Assembly: GCF_047730175.1 (NCBI RefSeq)
Contig: NZ_CP159833.1
Coordinates: 434,001 to 498,000 of the forward strand
Source: Marifrigoribacter sp047730175
GTDB lineage: Bacteria; Bacteroidota; Bacteroidia; Flavobacteriales; Flavobacteriaceae
Length of the DNA stretch: 64,000 nt
Reading direction: 5' to 3'
The notes under the pieces: generated by a model
What the model saw: the letters and a program-made list of their open reading frames with translations, nothing else
Told to the model about the DNA's origin: nothing
Database searches by the model: none
Program-made: the position numbers and the translations under genes
Shown: in pieces, positions 8,501 to 16,284 of the stretch
Layout of the letters: every line of letters begins with the position of its first letter
Numbering within the stretch: the stretch's first letter is position 1

Positions 8501-9770
8501 ACCATGTCTTTATGGAAATCATTTCTGAAGCAGAAAAATCTATTGGAGTGTCTAATTCCATTTCTGTTCCTGCCCAAAATTCTGAGCCAGTAGTCTTGGT
8601 TGTTCTTACTACAGTAGTACTTGTATTCTCACCAGACATATCTGGATTAGGCTCTACTGCGGAATCTGCACCTCCAAAGGTAATTACATTATAATCAGCT
8701 GAAGAACTCTCAAAGTCTACTGGTAATTCAACTAAATCCATAACAGGTGCTAACACCTCTATATCATCATAATAGTATATACTTCCATCACCTGGTAAAC
8801 CATCTACAAATTCAAAGAACACAACTACCTTAGTAAAATCTATACCAGCAGTTAATCCTGTAAAGTCCCACGTAAGTGTTTCCCACTGATTCGTTAACGT
8901 CGTATTAACATCTAATTCTAAAAACGCACCACCAGAATTTTCTAATTTTAACCTTACTGGTATATCTGCTTTTGGTGACCATGTCTTTATGGAAATCATT
9001 TCTGAAGCAGAAAAATCTATTGGAGTGTCTAATTCCATTTCTGTTCCTGCCCAAAATTCTGAGCCAGTAGTCTTGGTTGTTCTTACTACAGTAGTACTTG
9101 TATTCTCACCAGACATATCTGGATTAGGCTCTACTGCGGAATCTGCACCTCCGAAGGCAATTACATTATAATCAGCTGAAGAACTCTCAAAGTCTACTGG
9201 TAATTCAACTAAATCATCTGTTGGCGTACCAAATGAAATATTGTCAAAATAAATAATATCATCTGCTGTACGATCTATAAAATCGGGAAAGATAATAATT
9301 TGATCCAAACCTGTTGTTTCTCCAAGTCCTATATAACCAGTAAAATCAATAGTAATTAACTCCCATTGGTTAATTAAGGTATTCGCTACTTTAAGTTCTG
9401 GTTGAGCTCCACCCGGCGGTGTTGCAAATTTGATTCCTATATCACTAATTTTGGTTTTCCAAACCATGATGCTAACTATAGCATTTCCAGCTGTCAAATC
9501 AAAGGTTCCAATATCACTTCCATGCATGGATTCAACACCTGCCCAGGGATTTCCTGCATCACGCGCTGTAAATTTTGCAACGGTCGTTGAGGTATTGATT
9601 CCAGATGGATCTGGATTAGTGACAATTTCTAATGCAGGGTCGTCGTCATTTTCGAACACAGTCCATGTCCACGTATTTCCGAATTCTCCAGGTTCAAAAG
9701 TGACCGGAGCATTTTGCGCTAAACCTCCAGTAAAAATTAATAGTGCTATTAGCTGTATAATTTTTTTCAT
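5595..9770 (-). CDS. Large modular T9SS-exported protein with tandem carbohydrate-binding-like repeats
   Basis: A 1391-residue protein: signal peptide (MKKIIQLIALLIFTGGLAQ), then eight modules, then a T9SS sorting domain ending TKTIKLIKQ. Order by homology: A (about residues 20-183), four B modules of 159 residues each (nearly identical to one another), A', then two C modules of 159 residues, related to B (start DLVELPV.FES). Each ends in a motif such as YYYDDIEV or IIYFDNISFG, typical of beta-jelly-roll ligand-binding domains in Bacteroidota glycan-degrading proteins. No catalytic motif is evident. I infer a multivalent cell-surface or secreted beta-glucan-binding protein; the family is not confirmed. 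It has its own promoter carrying the locus 20-bp element and its own terminator. Copy number could be collapsed or expanded in an assembly. Confidence 0.85.
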   Translation of the reverse strand: MKKIIQLIALLIFTGGLAQNAPVTFEPGEFGNTWTWTVFENDDDPALEIVTNPDPSGINTSTTVAKFTARDAGNPWAGVESMHGSDIGTFDLTAGNAIVSIMVWKTKISDIGIKFATPPGGAQPELKVANTLINQWELITIDFTGYIGLGETTGLDQIIIFPDFIDRTADDIIYFDNISFGTPTDDLVELPVDFESSSADYNVIAFGGADSAVEPNPDMSGENTSTTVVRTTKTTGSEFWAGTEMELDTPIDFSASEMISIKTWSPKADIPVRLKLENSGGAFLELDVNTTLTNQWETLTWDFTGLTAGIDFTKVVVFFEFVDGLPGDGSIYYYDDIEVLAPVMDLVELPVDFESSSADYNVITFGGADSAVEPNPDMSGENTSTTVVRTTKTTGSEFWAGTEMELDTPIDFSASEMISIKTWSPKADIPVRLKLENSGGAFLELDVNTTLTNQWETLTWDFTGLTAGIDFTKVVVFFEFVDGLPGDGSIYYYDDIEVLAPVMDLVELPVDFESSSADYNVITFGGADSAVEANPDMSGENTSTTVVRTTKTTGSEFWAGTEMELDTPIDFSASEMISIKTWSPKADIPVRLKLENSGGAFLELDVNTTLTNQWETLTWDFTGLTAGIDFTKVVVFFEFVDGLPGDGSIYYYDDIEVLAPVMDLVELPVDFESSSADYNVITFGGADSAVEANPDMSGENTSTTVVRTTKTTGSEFWAGTEMELDTPIDFSASEMISIKTWSPKADIPVRLKLENSGGAFLELDVNTTLTNQWETLTWDFTGLTAGIDFTKVVVFFEFVDGLPGDGSIYYYDDIEVVEANNDGPNVPIDFEVGGQGADWTWTVFENDDDPALEIVTNPDPSGINTSTTVAKFTARDAGNPWAGVESMHGSDLGSFDLTAENALVSIMVWKTKISDIGIKFATPSGGAQPELKVANTLINQWELINIDFSGYIGLGETTGLDQIIIFPDFIDRTADDIIYFDNISFGPVSAGDLVELPVDFESTTADYALVGFEGADSAVEPNPDMSGENTSATVVRTTKTVGAQFFAGTAMGLDTPIDFSASEMISIKTWSPKAGIPVRLKLEAVGGAFVELDAMTTLENQWETLTWDFTGQTAGIDFTTVIVFFEFVVDLPGDGTTYYYDDIEVMLPAMDLVELPVGFESTTADYALVGFEGADSAVEPNPDMSGENTSATVVRTTKTVGAQFFAGTAMGLDTPIDFSASEMISIKTWSPKAGIPVRLKLEAVGGAFVELDAMTTLENQWETLTWDFTGQTAGIDFTTVIVFFEFVVDLPGDGTTYYYDDIEVETDLGLDDNELQSIISYPNPTHNVWNIRITNQTIDSIQIVDVQGRIVLEIFPNASEAIIEASSLPTGLYFSRINTSVGTKTIKLIKQ
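5844..6797 (-). repeat. Two tandem 477-bp C-module repeats inside the modular T9SS gene
   Basis: Units 6321-6797 and 5844-6320 are 477 bp each, in frame (159 codons), and nearly identical base for base over most of their length, including synonymous sites, pointing to recent duplication or gene conversion. They encode the DLVELPV.FESTTADYALVG module. Confidence 0.93.
7308..9215 (-). repeat. Four tandem 477-bp B-module repeats inside the modular T9SS gene
   Basis: Units 8739-9215, 8262-8738, 7785-8261 and 7308-7784 are 477 bp each and in frame. They differ at only a few positions (for example the codon giving VEPNPD versus VEANPD, and a short variant stretch in the first unit near 9150). The two inner copies nearest 7308 share the VEANPD variant, so unit-level duplication occurred in steps. 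Confidence 0.95.
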
Positions 9771-9831
9771 AATAATATAATAAAAGAGTTATGAATTATT
9801 TAATTATCGAAAGGATATTTTTCGATATTCT

Positions 9832-9890
9832 CAAATATAAGGTCTATAAAGTGTGATATCCATATTTTGTACCGCTACAAAAAACATACA
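9832..9890 (-). promoter_or_regulatory. Glucan-locus promoter with 20-bp operator, copy 2
   Basis: The minus-strand element TGTATGTTTTTTGTAGCGGT (9890-9871) is followed after 31 bp by TATATTTG (9839-9832), a perfect TAnnTTTG -7 box. The gene starts at 9770. The whole 9771-10150 region is alignable with 4803-5187, including the sequence GTGATATCC between operator and -7 box. No other gene or RNA was seen in this 380-bp intergenic region. Confidence 0.87.
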
Positions 9891-10004
9891 ATCAAAAAAA
9901 AGATATATATATCAATACGAAAAACACTTAACATTATACATAACTATAGGTTCAAGAGTATTTACTGTCCTGAAAAAGGTGTTAAAAATCTTAAAAAATT
10001 AGAA

Positions 10005-10075
10005 TTGTATAGGTAATGTTGTGTGATTTCAATACATGTTAGTACTTGCTTTCCACCTATATCTTTCTGTTGTGG
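10005..10075 (-). promoter_or_regulatory. Distal conserved upstream block, copy 2
   Basis: TTGTATAGGTAATGTTGTG at 10005, ACCTATA near 10054 and TTGTGG near 10070 match the block at 5035-5112 at the same distance from the proximal operator. TATAGGT/ACCTATA form an inverted repeat about 40 bp apart. Function unknown. Confidence 0.45.
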
Positions 10076-10150
10076 ATTTCAAACGTACTATTAAGGATAA
10101 AAGGTGATTTATTTTAAAATTATTTAGTCATTTTATTTTGAAATACTTTA

Positions 10151-11059
10151 CTAAAACTTAAGCTTTTCATCTTTATCCCAAAGCCCCCAATACGCACCAA
10201 CAATACCTTCATCACCAACCTTCCATGACTCGTCAAAGGAAGAGAAATAGAACATTTCAATATTTGCTTTTGCAGACCATACTTGGGCATTTATAAAGTA
10301 TTTCATAGCACTTTCATCTGAAGGAAAAGCGCCTTTTAAATTCTCTCCATGATTTGGCCAACCTGTTTCTGTTATGATAACTTTTTTACCTTTACAAGCG
10401 TGTGTAGCTTGACCAAACATTTGTTGCATATGATTTAACGAATCTTCGATACTACAACCTTCCCAAAATGGGTAGCAGTTACTTAAAATAACATCGCTTA
10501 TATCTACTAATTTTGGATGTCTTGAGAATTCATAGTAAGCATCAACATATCCTACAGGTATATTTGGAAGTGCATTTTTTACGCGTTTTATATATCCTAA
10601 TAACTCCTCTAACGATAAATCATTTCTATATAACACTTCATTACCAACGGCTGCAATATCTACAAAGCCTTGTTTCCCTAATTTTATTAAACCTTCAATC
10701 TCCTTCTCGTTATCTTCTTTATTATCTCCTAACCAAGCCCCAACCAAAGTTTTTAGTCCATGTTTATGAGCTATTTGTGGAACATACTCATTCCCTTCAA
10801 TACAAGAAAATGAACGCACCCATTTTGAGTACGGTTTCATAATTTTAATTCGTCTTTCAACCTGAGCTTCTGTAATAAGGTCTCCTGGTTCCTGTCCATC
10901 TTCATACATACTAAAACACAAGCCATGCATTCCGTTTTCCAAAGTTTCTTTCCAGAGTCTCTTTAATTCAACAATTGAATAGCTGTTAAAATCAACTCCA
11001 ACATGTTCCGTGAATTTTGTGTTTTTCAGTAAATAATTATGATCTCCTCTATATGACAT
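10151..11059 (-). CDS. Cytoplasmic GH17 beta-1,3-glucan-active enzyme
   Basis: A 302-residue GH17-family TIM barrel without a signal peptide (starts MSYRGDHNYLLKNTKF). The acid/base glutamate is E141 in AAVGNEVLYRND and the nucleophile is E231 in IITETGWPNHGE; the C-terminus is FSSFDESWKVG...YWGLWDKDEKLKF. GH17 enzymes hydrolyse or transglycosylate beta-1,3-glucans. It is the last gene of the eight-gene glucan operon, 32 bp after the MFS-GH17 fusion, and is clearly a paralogue of that fusion's GH17 half. Lack of an export signal implies it acts on imported oligosaccharides beside the GH149-type phosphorylase. Whether it hydrolyses or transfers cannot be decided here. Confidence 0.9.
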   Translation of the reverse strand: MSYRGDHNYLLKNTKFTEHVGVDFNSYSIVELKRLWKETLENGMHGLCFSMYEDGQEPGDLITEAQVERRIKIMKPYSKWVRSFSCIEGNEYVPQIAHKHGLKTLVGAWLGDNKEDNEKEIEGLIKLGKQGFVDIAAVGNEVLYRNDLSLEELLGYIKRVKNALPNIPVGYVDAYYEFSRHPKLVDISDVILSNCYPFWEGCSIEDSLNHMQQMFGQATHACKGKKVIITETGWPNHGENLKGAFPSDESAMKYFINAQVWSAKANIEMFYFSSFDESWKVGDEGIVGAYWGLWDKDEKLKF

Positions 11060-11091
11060 TTTCTTTATTTTATTTATTCCTAGTATATTTA

Positions 11092-13449
11092 TTAATTGTA
11101 CTTTAATTTTTCGTCTTTATCCCAAATTCCCCAGCGTGCACCAAGCTCGCCCTCTACACTAACTTTCCATGACTCGTCAAAGGAAGAGAAATGGAACATT
11201 TCAACACTTTCTAGAGTCGCCCATTCTTGAGTTTGAATAAAATACTTCATGGCGTTTAATTGGGTTGGTTGTGCATCATCAATCATTTCACCTTGACTTG
11301 GCCAACCTGTTTCTGCAATAATTATTTTCTTACCTTTAGCAATACTTTTAGTTATGGCATACATTTGTCTTAAATGTGTTAAGGAATTTTCAATAGCAAG
11401 ACCTTCCCAAAACGGGTAACAGTTAGCTAAAATAACATCTGTTGCATTAACTAAATTAGGTCGATTATAATATTCGTAATACGTATCAACGTAACCAACA
11501 GGAATATTTAAACCAGATAGTGCCTCTTTAACTCTATTAATATAATTTATTAATTCTTCTTCAGAAATATCACCACGCAGTAATACTTCATTACCCACTG
11601 CAGCAATATCAACAAAACCATTTTTAGCAAGTTTTATTAAGGCTTCAATTTCTTTTTCATTCCGCTCTTTATCTGCACTTATCCAAGCACCAACCAATGC
11701 TTTTTTACTAGCACTATGAGCTGTTTCTGGTATAAACTCATTTCCATCTGTACAAGAGAATGATCGTACCCATTTTGTATAGGGTGAAATCACTTTCATA
11801 CGACGACGAATTTGTTCTTCTGAAAGAATATCACCAGCATCTTGACCTTCTATATATGGAGAAAAACACAAACCATTAATTCCTTCATTTAATCGTTTAG
11901 TATATAAGTCCTCTACTTGTTTAACATCTTTAGTACTGATGTCTATTTCTGTATAATTTTCTAATTCTAAACTACCGTTTAAAGCTATCCAGTTTCCAGC
12001 ACCATAGGCTGAAGATATTTCTTTTGATTTAAATTCACCTTTACGTTTAGCTAATTGAGCACTTATTTTAAGCGCTTTTTCTTCCGTATGGTCATAATTC
12101 CGCATAATCAACATAGCTCCAAGTGTACCGAGTATTGGCAAACCTGAATAAAATAATCTTATTCCTGTAATTGACGCTTCAGTATTTACAGTATCTGGCA
12201 CAAACCCTACTAAAGTCATAATAGCGCCAGTTAATAATCCTGCAATTGCAAAACCAAACTTTACCATCCACCAATAAATAGCTCCAAAAACACCTTCTCT
12301 TCGTTTTCCCGTATTTAATTCATCAACATCTATAATATCTGAAGTCATAGACATCATTAGCATAAACAAACTTCCGATTCCAAAAGAGAAAAAAGGCAAT
12401 GCAAATAAAAACATATACGGTTTACCAGGAATAAATAAGAACCAAAGCATAATATATCCTAAAACAGAAATTCCTTGTGAAACCATAAAGGCTTTCTTTT
12501 TCCCCATGATATTAGACATCCTAGCCACAATAGGTATCACTAAAAAGGTAGTTGCCAAAGCACCTACACTACCTAATAAAGTTGGCCAAAGACCTGCTGC
12601 TGTTGCATCACCATTAAATAAATAATAGACTACTATAAAAAATGAAAAACCAGCAACTACATTAAAAGCGTTGAAAATTAAAAATGTAGAAAAACACAAT
12701 TTTCTAAAAGCTGATATTTTGAAAGCTTCTTTAAAGTTTTCTATAATTTGTTTTAAACTACCTCCTATCGTTTTCATCGTTAAAGGAGTAAGACTTTCGT
12801 CATCTTTAGTTGATTTGCTTTTTATAAAAAAAGCAGGTACCATTGCTAGTAAAGCACAAATAACAGCAACCCAAATACCTAAAGATCTAGTAGTAACAGC
12901 TGCCCCTCCTCCAAACCATTCAGGATCATACATAACTACCCAAAACCAAGGTGCAATTACCCAAGCCCATTGTCCTATCCATTGTGCTACCGCCATGAGG
13001 TTTGTACGCTCATGAAAATCATCACTCATCTCATAGCCCATAGCTACATAAGGCACAGAAAAAATAGTAAGTCCTAAATAAAAAACTAAAGACCATATTA
13101 AGAAATATGTAAAATTATAATTTAAACCATCTGCCACATATAATTGCCACATTAATCCAAAAGAAATTCCCATAATAATAGCTCCTATAAGCACATATTG
13201 TCTACGTCTGCCCCAAATTGATCTTGTGTTATCTGAAATAAAACCCATGACTGGATCTGTAAAAGCGTCGAAAATACGCGGCAGAAAAAATAAAATTCCC
13301 CACATCCATGTTGGGAAACCATAATCTTGTATTAACACCACCATAAAAATTCCTAAAGCAGCTGGAAACATTTGATTTGCCAACATACCTAGACCGAAGG
13401 CTATCTTTTGCCCCATAGGGACTGTTTTAGAGGAATTTTTATAACTCAT
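11092..13449 (-). CDS. MFS sugar:cation symporter fused to a C-terminal GH17 domain
   Basis: A 785-residue fusion. Residues ~1-455 are a 12-helix transporter of the glycoside-pentoside-hexuronide (MelB-like) type, with LPRIFDAFTDPVMGFISDNT and WGRRRQY near the N-terminus. After a short charged linker (~455-490), residues ~490-785 are a GH17 barrel closely related to the neighbouring GH17: acid/base E621 in AAVGNEVLLRGD and nucleophile E712 in IIIAETGWPSQGE. The reading frame is continuous through the junction, so this is not two genes split by a stop. In MelB-type carriers the C-terminus is cytoplasmic, which would place the GH17 at the exit of the import channel. It starts 5 bp after the GH30 gene and precedes the soluble GH17 by 32 bp. 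Likely substrate: beta-1,3-gluco-oligosaccharides (inference). Confidence 0.92.
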   Translation of the reverse strand: MSYKNSSKTVPMGQKIAFGLGMLANQMFPAALGIFMVVLIQDYGFPTWMWGILFFLPRIFDAFTDPVMGFISDNTRSIWGRRRQYVLIGAIIMGISFGLMWQLYVADGLNYNFTYFLIWSLVFYLGLTIFSVPYVAMGYEMSDDFHERTNLMAVAQWIGQWAWVIAPWFWVVMYDPEWFGGGAAVTTRSLGIWVAVICALLAMVPAFFIKSKSTKDDESLTPLTMKTIGGSLKQIIENFKEAFKISAFRKLCFSTFLIFNAFNVVAGFSFFIVVYYLFNGDATAAGLWPTLLGSVGALATTFLVIPIVARMSNIMGKKKAFMVSQGISVLGYIMLWFLFIPGKPYMFLFALPFFSFGIGSLFMLMMSMTSDIIDVDELNTGKRREGVFGAIYWWMVKFGFAIAGLLTGAIMTLVGFVPDTVNTEASITGIRLFYSGLPILGTLGAMLIMRNYDHTEEKALKISAQLAKRKGEFKSKEISSAYGAGNWIALNGSLELENYTEIDISTKDVKQVEDLYTKRLNEGINGLCFSPYIEGQDAGDILSEEQIRRRMKVISPYTKWVRSFSCTDGNEFIPETAHSASKKALVGAWISADKERNEKEIEALIKLAKNGFVDIAAVGNEVLLRGDISEEELINYINRVKEALSGLNIPVGYVDTYYEYYNRPNLVNATDVILANCYPFWEGLAIENSLTHLRQMYAITKSIAKGKKIIIAETGWPSQGEMIDDAQPTQLNAMKYFIQTQEWATLESVEMFHFSSFDESWKVSVEGELGARWGIWDKDEKLKYN

Positions 13450-13454
13450 AATTA

Positions 13455-14951
13455 TTAATTTTTTGTTGGTATCATTATAGTCTGAATAGCTTGACCACTT
13501 ATAGTAATATCTATTGTTTTTTCTTCTAAAGACAGCTTGAAACTTTTGGATGTATTTCCTTCATTGAAAAGCACAATTGCTATGGATCCATCTGGGTTTT
13601 GAGCTGCACTTACCATAAGGTTTTCATCTGAATTTTCAACGCCAATTATTTTTGCTCCAGGTCTCATATATTTACTAAAGTGAGCTATGGTATAGTATAG
13701 TGGTGTAAAATAAACCTCATCATTATCAGGATCTACAATTATGGGTGCAACACACCAATTCTTAAACCAGTTAGGTCCGCCTTGTTTATCTAAAACCATG
13801 TTCCAGTCTACCCAACCATCTACCCAATTATTCAAACAGCCTATAATATCTCTAGCATACCGATTAACAGGTGCATATTTAGGGTGTAAATATTTTTCGC
13901 CTTCAGCGGCCCAATCCCAACCCCAATCTGTTGCTTCTTTTGACCAATACCACATATCGTCTTTCCATTTAGGCACTTCTGAATCGACACATCCTTCTGT
14001 TTCAATTAAATATTTATCTGGTGCTTTATTATGTGCATATTGTAGTTCTTCAGGGAAAAAATCATAGGTGCTCTCATACCAATGAATAGCGGTTCCTGCA
14101 AAATATTTCGAGGATGCTTCGTCTTTAAACATTTGGTCCACCCATTCTTTTAAACCAGCTCTATTTTGGTCATAACCAAGAATATTAACAGCTCCCATTC
14201 CATCAGCTTCAAGTTTTGGTCCCAAATGATTTTGCACAAAATCGGTCTCTTCTTCTGGAGAAAAATGCATGCTCTCCCAATTATTGCCGTTTCCGTGTGG
14301 TTCATTCACTGGAGTTAAGCCCCAAATATCAATACCCTCAGTTTTGTAAGCTTCAATATATTTAGAGAAAAACAGGGCGAATGTATCATAATATTCTGGC
14401 AATAATTTTCCTCCGACATAAGCCTTATTATCTTTCATCCATGGTGGTGCAGTCCAAGGTGAAGCTATAATTTTAAAACCATCGTTTGAAATTGCCATCG
14501 CTTCCTTAATCATTGGAATTAAATCATCACGATCTTCTTCTATTGTAAAGTTTTTTAATTCCATATCACCTTCAACTGGCGCGTAAGTATAATTACTAAG
14601 CGAAAAATCACAAGAGCTAATGTGAGTTCTTGTAAGTGAATAGCGAGCACCTTCGTCACTAAAATAGGCTTGTAGAATTGTATCGCGATTCTTTTTACTA
14701 AGCTTATTCAATAAATATGCTGAAGACTCTGTAAAAGAACCTCCAAATCCTGTAATCGTTTGATATTTTTGCTCTGGCAGAATTTTTATAACCGAAGATG
14801 AATCTGCAGAAGTAAATTCTGTGATTTTAGTTAATTTATTACCACTGGCAGAAGTTTCGAAAACTTCAACTTCTAATTGCTCTTGTTTTTCACTACAACT
14901 TATCATAATTACTAAAAAAAGAAAACAGAATAAATTATTTACAGCTTTCAT
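13455..14951 (-). CDS. GH30 family glucosidase/glucanase lipoprotein
   Basis: A 498-residue protein with a lipoprotein signal (FLVIMISC at the cleavage site). GH30 features: ITGFGGSFTESSAYLL near the N-terminus, acid/base E217 in TPVNEPHGNG, nucleophile E319 in LIETEGCVD, and a C-terminal beta domain. In laminarin loci GH30 enzymes commonly remove beta-1,6-linked glucose branches, the probable role here (inference from family and context). It follows the GH17 lipoprotein gene by 25 bp and precedes the MFS-GH17 fusion by 5 bp. As a lipoprotein it should act in the periplasm or at the outer membrane. Confidence 0.92.
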   Translation of the reverse strand: MKAVNNLFCFLFLVIMISCSEKQEQLEVEVFETSASGNKLTKITEFTSADSSSVIKILPEQKYQTITGFGGSFTESSAYLLNKLSKKNRDTILQAYFSDEGARYSLTRTHISSCDFSLSNYTYAPVEGDMELKNFTIEEDRDDLIPMIKEAMAISNDGFKIIASPWTAPPWMKDNKAYVGGKLLPEYYDTFALFFSKYIEAYKTEGIDIWGLTPVNEPHGNGNNWESMHFSPEEETDFVQNHLGPKLEADGMGAVNILGYDQNRAGLKEWVDQMFKDEASSKYFAGTAIHWYESTYDFFPEELQYAHNKAPDKYLIETEGCVDSEVPKWKDDMWYWSKEATDWGWDWAAEGEKYLHPKYAPVNRYARDIIGCLNNWVDGWVDWNMVLDKQGGPNWFKNWCVAPIIVDPDNDEVYFTPLYYTIAHFSKYMRPGAKIIGVENSDENLMVSAAQNPDGSIAIVLFNEGNTSKSFKLSLEEKTIDITISGQAIQTIMIPTKN

Positions 14952-14976
14952 ATTATTTATATTTTAATTGATAGCA

Positions 14977-16272
14977 TTATCTATGAACCATTATCTCGTT
15001 TTCTGTCAGTGGTGCTTCGACCTTTTCCATCAATGTATTTATATCTCCTTCAAGTGTCTTTATTATTGGGTTTCCATTTCTTGTTAAACCATCAAAAGCA
15101 CCTGCATCTACTAAATCCCATAGTGCGTATTTTGCTTGTCCCTTAATTCTAAATAATCCAAAATGATTTTCAGAACCTTCAGGATTATGTGCATCTTTCC
15201 ACTGTTCATTAAACGCTTCAAAATAAAAGCATGAAAGACTCACTTTATTTGTCCACTCACGCATATGATTATAGTATAGTGCTTGTTTATATTCATCAGA
15301 TGCTCTAGTTCCTTCATGCCCAAAAAGCTCATTCGAATAACTAGACCAGCCCGTTTCTCCAATATGAATAGGTTTTTTAACACCTAAACCATTTACATAA
15401 CTTACTACACTATCGTATTGTGAAATTGCATAATCCCGAGCCCGAAGCATCACCTTATTTATCTTATCTTTTTTTGACAAGTCAAATTCAGATTCTTTAA
15501 CACCCCAAAAAACTGGGTTATAATGAGTGTCATGCATAGGGTACGTATGCATAGAAATATAATCTACTGCATTTATCAACTTTTCTAAATCTTCAACATG
15601 GTATTCTGAACCGCCACCTCCCCATGAGGCAAAATTATCTGAACTTGTAACCCAGAGTCCTTTTGGAAGCATTCTGTTTTTCTTTAATTCTTGTAAATGA
15701 TTAACCCATTTTAAAATTACATTTGGTTGCACATAATAAGCTTCAGCCCATTTTACCATAGCTTCATTTCCAACTGCAATTACCTTTACGATATCAGGGT
15801 ACTGATTAACTAAATCTACAGCTCTTTCTATTTCACCTTCGTTATTTGGGCTTTCAATATCATGATTCACTGGTTGATCAGTCCATGCATTTAGACAATC
15901 TATCCAAGCACCTAGCATGACATACATTTCAAAATTTGGATCTTCAGCCTTCAACTCCGAAATAGCCTCAAGCAAGTTCGGTGCATGTTTTAATTGCACA
16001 TTATAGGTACGTAAAATTTTTATTCCCATTGCAGATAATATTTTCATATCATCTTTTATTTCCTTGATAGTTGGTTGACTATCCCTAGATTGTTCACGGT
16101 AGCCACCATAAGACATTGCTAAATACTTTGGATTGCCTAAAATATCTTTTGCGGTTATATTCTTTTGTTCTTTCACAAGACTATTATTAATCTTTTTATT
16201 GGTTGAATTAACACATGAGAACATACATAATCCAATACATAGAATAATAATCTGTATTTGGATTGTTTTCAT
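14977..16272 (-). CDS. GH17 family beta-1,3-glucanase-type lipoprotein
   Basis: A 431-residue protein with a lipoprotein signal (IILCIGLCMFSC). The GH17 barrel has acid/base E170 in VIAVGNEAMVKW and nucleophile E306 in HIGETGWSSY. The sequence is distinct from the two cytoplasmic GH17 domains of this locus and longer, with an extended C-terminus (~residues 370-431). Expected role: cleavage or transglycosylation of beta-1,3-glucan in the periplasm or at the outer membrane. It lies 12 bp downstream of the phosphorylase gene and 25 bp upstream of the GH30 gene in the same operon. Confidence 0.91.
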   Translation of the reverse strand: MKTIQIQIIILCIGLCMFSCVNSTNKKINNSLVKEQKNITAKDILGNPKYLAMSYGGYREQSRDSQPTIKEIKDDMKILSAMGIKILRTYNVQLKHAPNLLEAISELKAEDPNFEMYVMLGAWIDCLNAWTDQPVNHDIESPNNEGEIERAVDLVNQYPDIVKVIAVGNEAMVKWAEAYYVQPNVILKWVNHLQELKKNRMLPKGLWVTSSDNFASWGGGGSEYHVEDLEKLINAVDYISMHTYPMHDTHYNPVFWGVKESEFDLSKKDKINKVMLRARDYAISQYDSVVSYVNGLGVKKPIHIGETGWSSYSNELFGHEGTRASDEYKQALYYNHMREWTNKVSLSCFYFEAFNEQWKDAHNPEGSENHFGLFRIKGQAKYALWDLVDAGAFDGLTRNGNPIIKTLEGDINTLMEKVEAPLTENEIMVHR

Positions 16273-16284
16273 ATGTATTTTTTT

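Noticed and set aside
6067..9171. Six near-identical plus-strand open frames of 60-69 codons at 477-bp intervals
   Set aside because: They are antisense shadows of the tandem module repeats in the minus-strand T9SS gene; their identity simply reflects the repeat.
7308..9215. CRISPR or satellite array
   Set aside because: Repeat units are 477 bp, contiguous without spacers, and encode in-frame protein modules.
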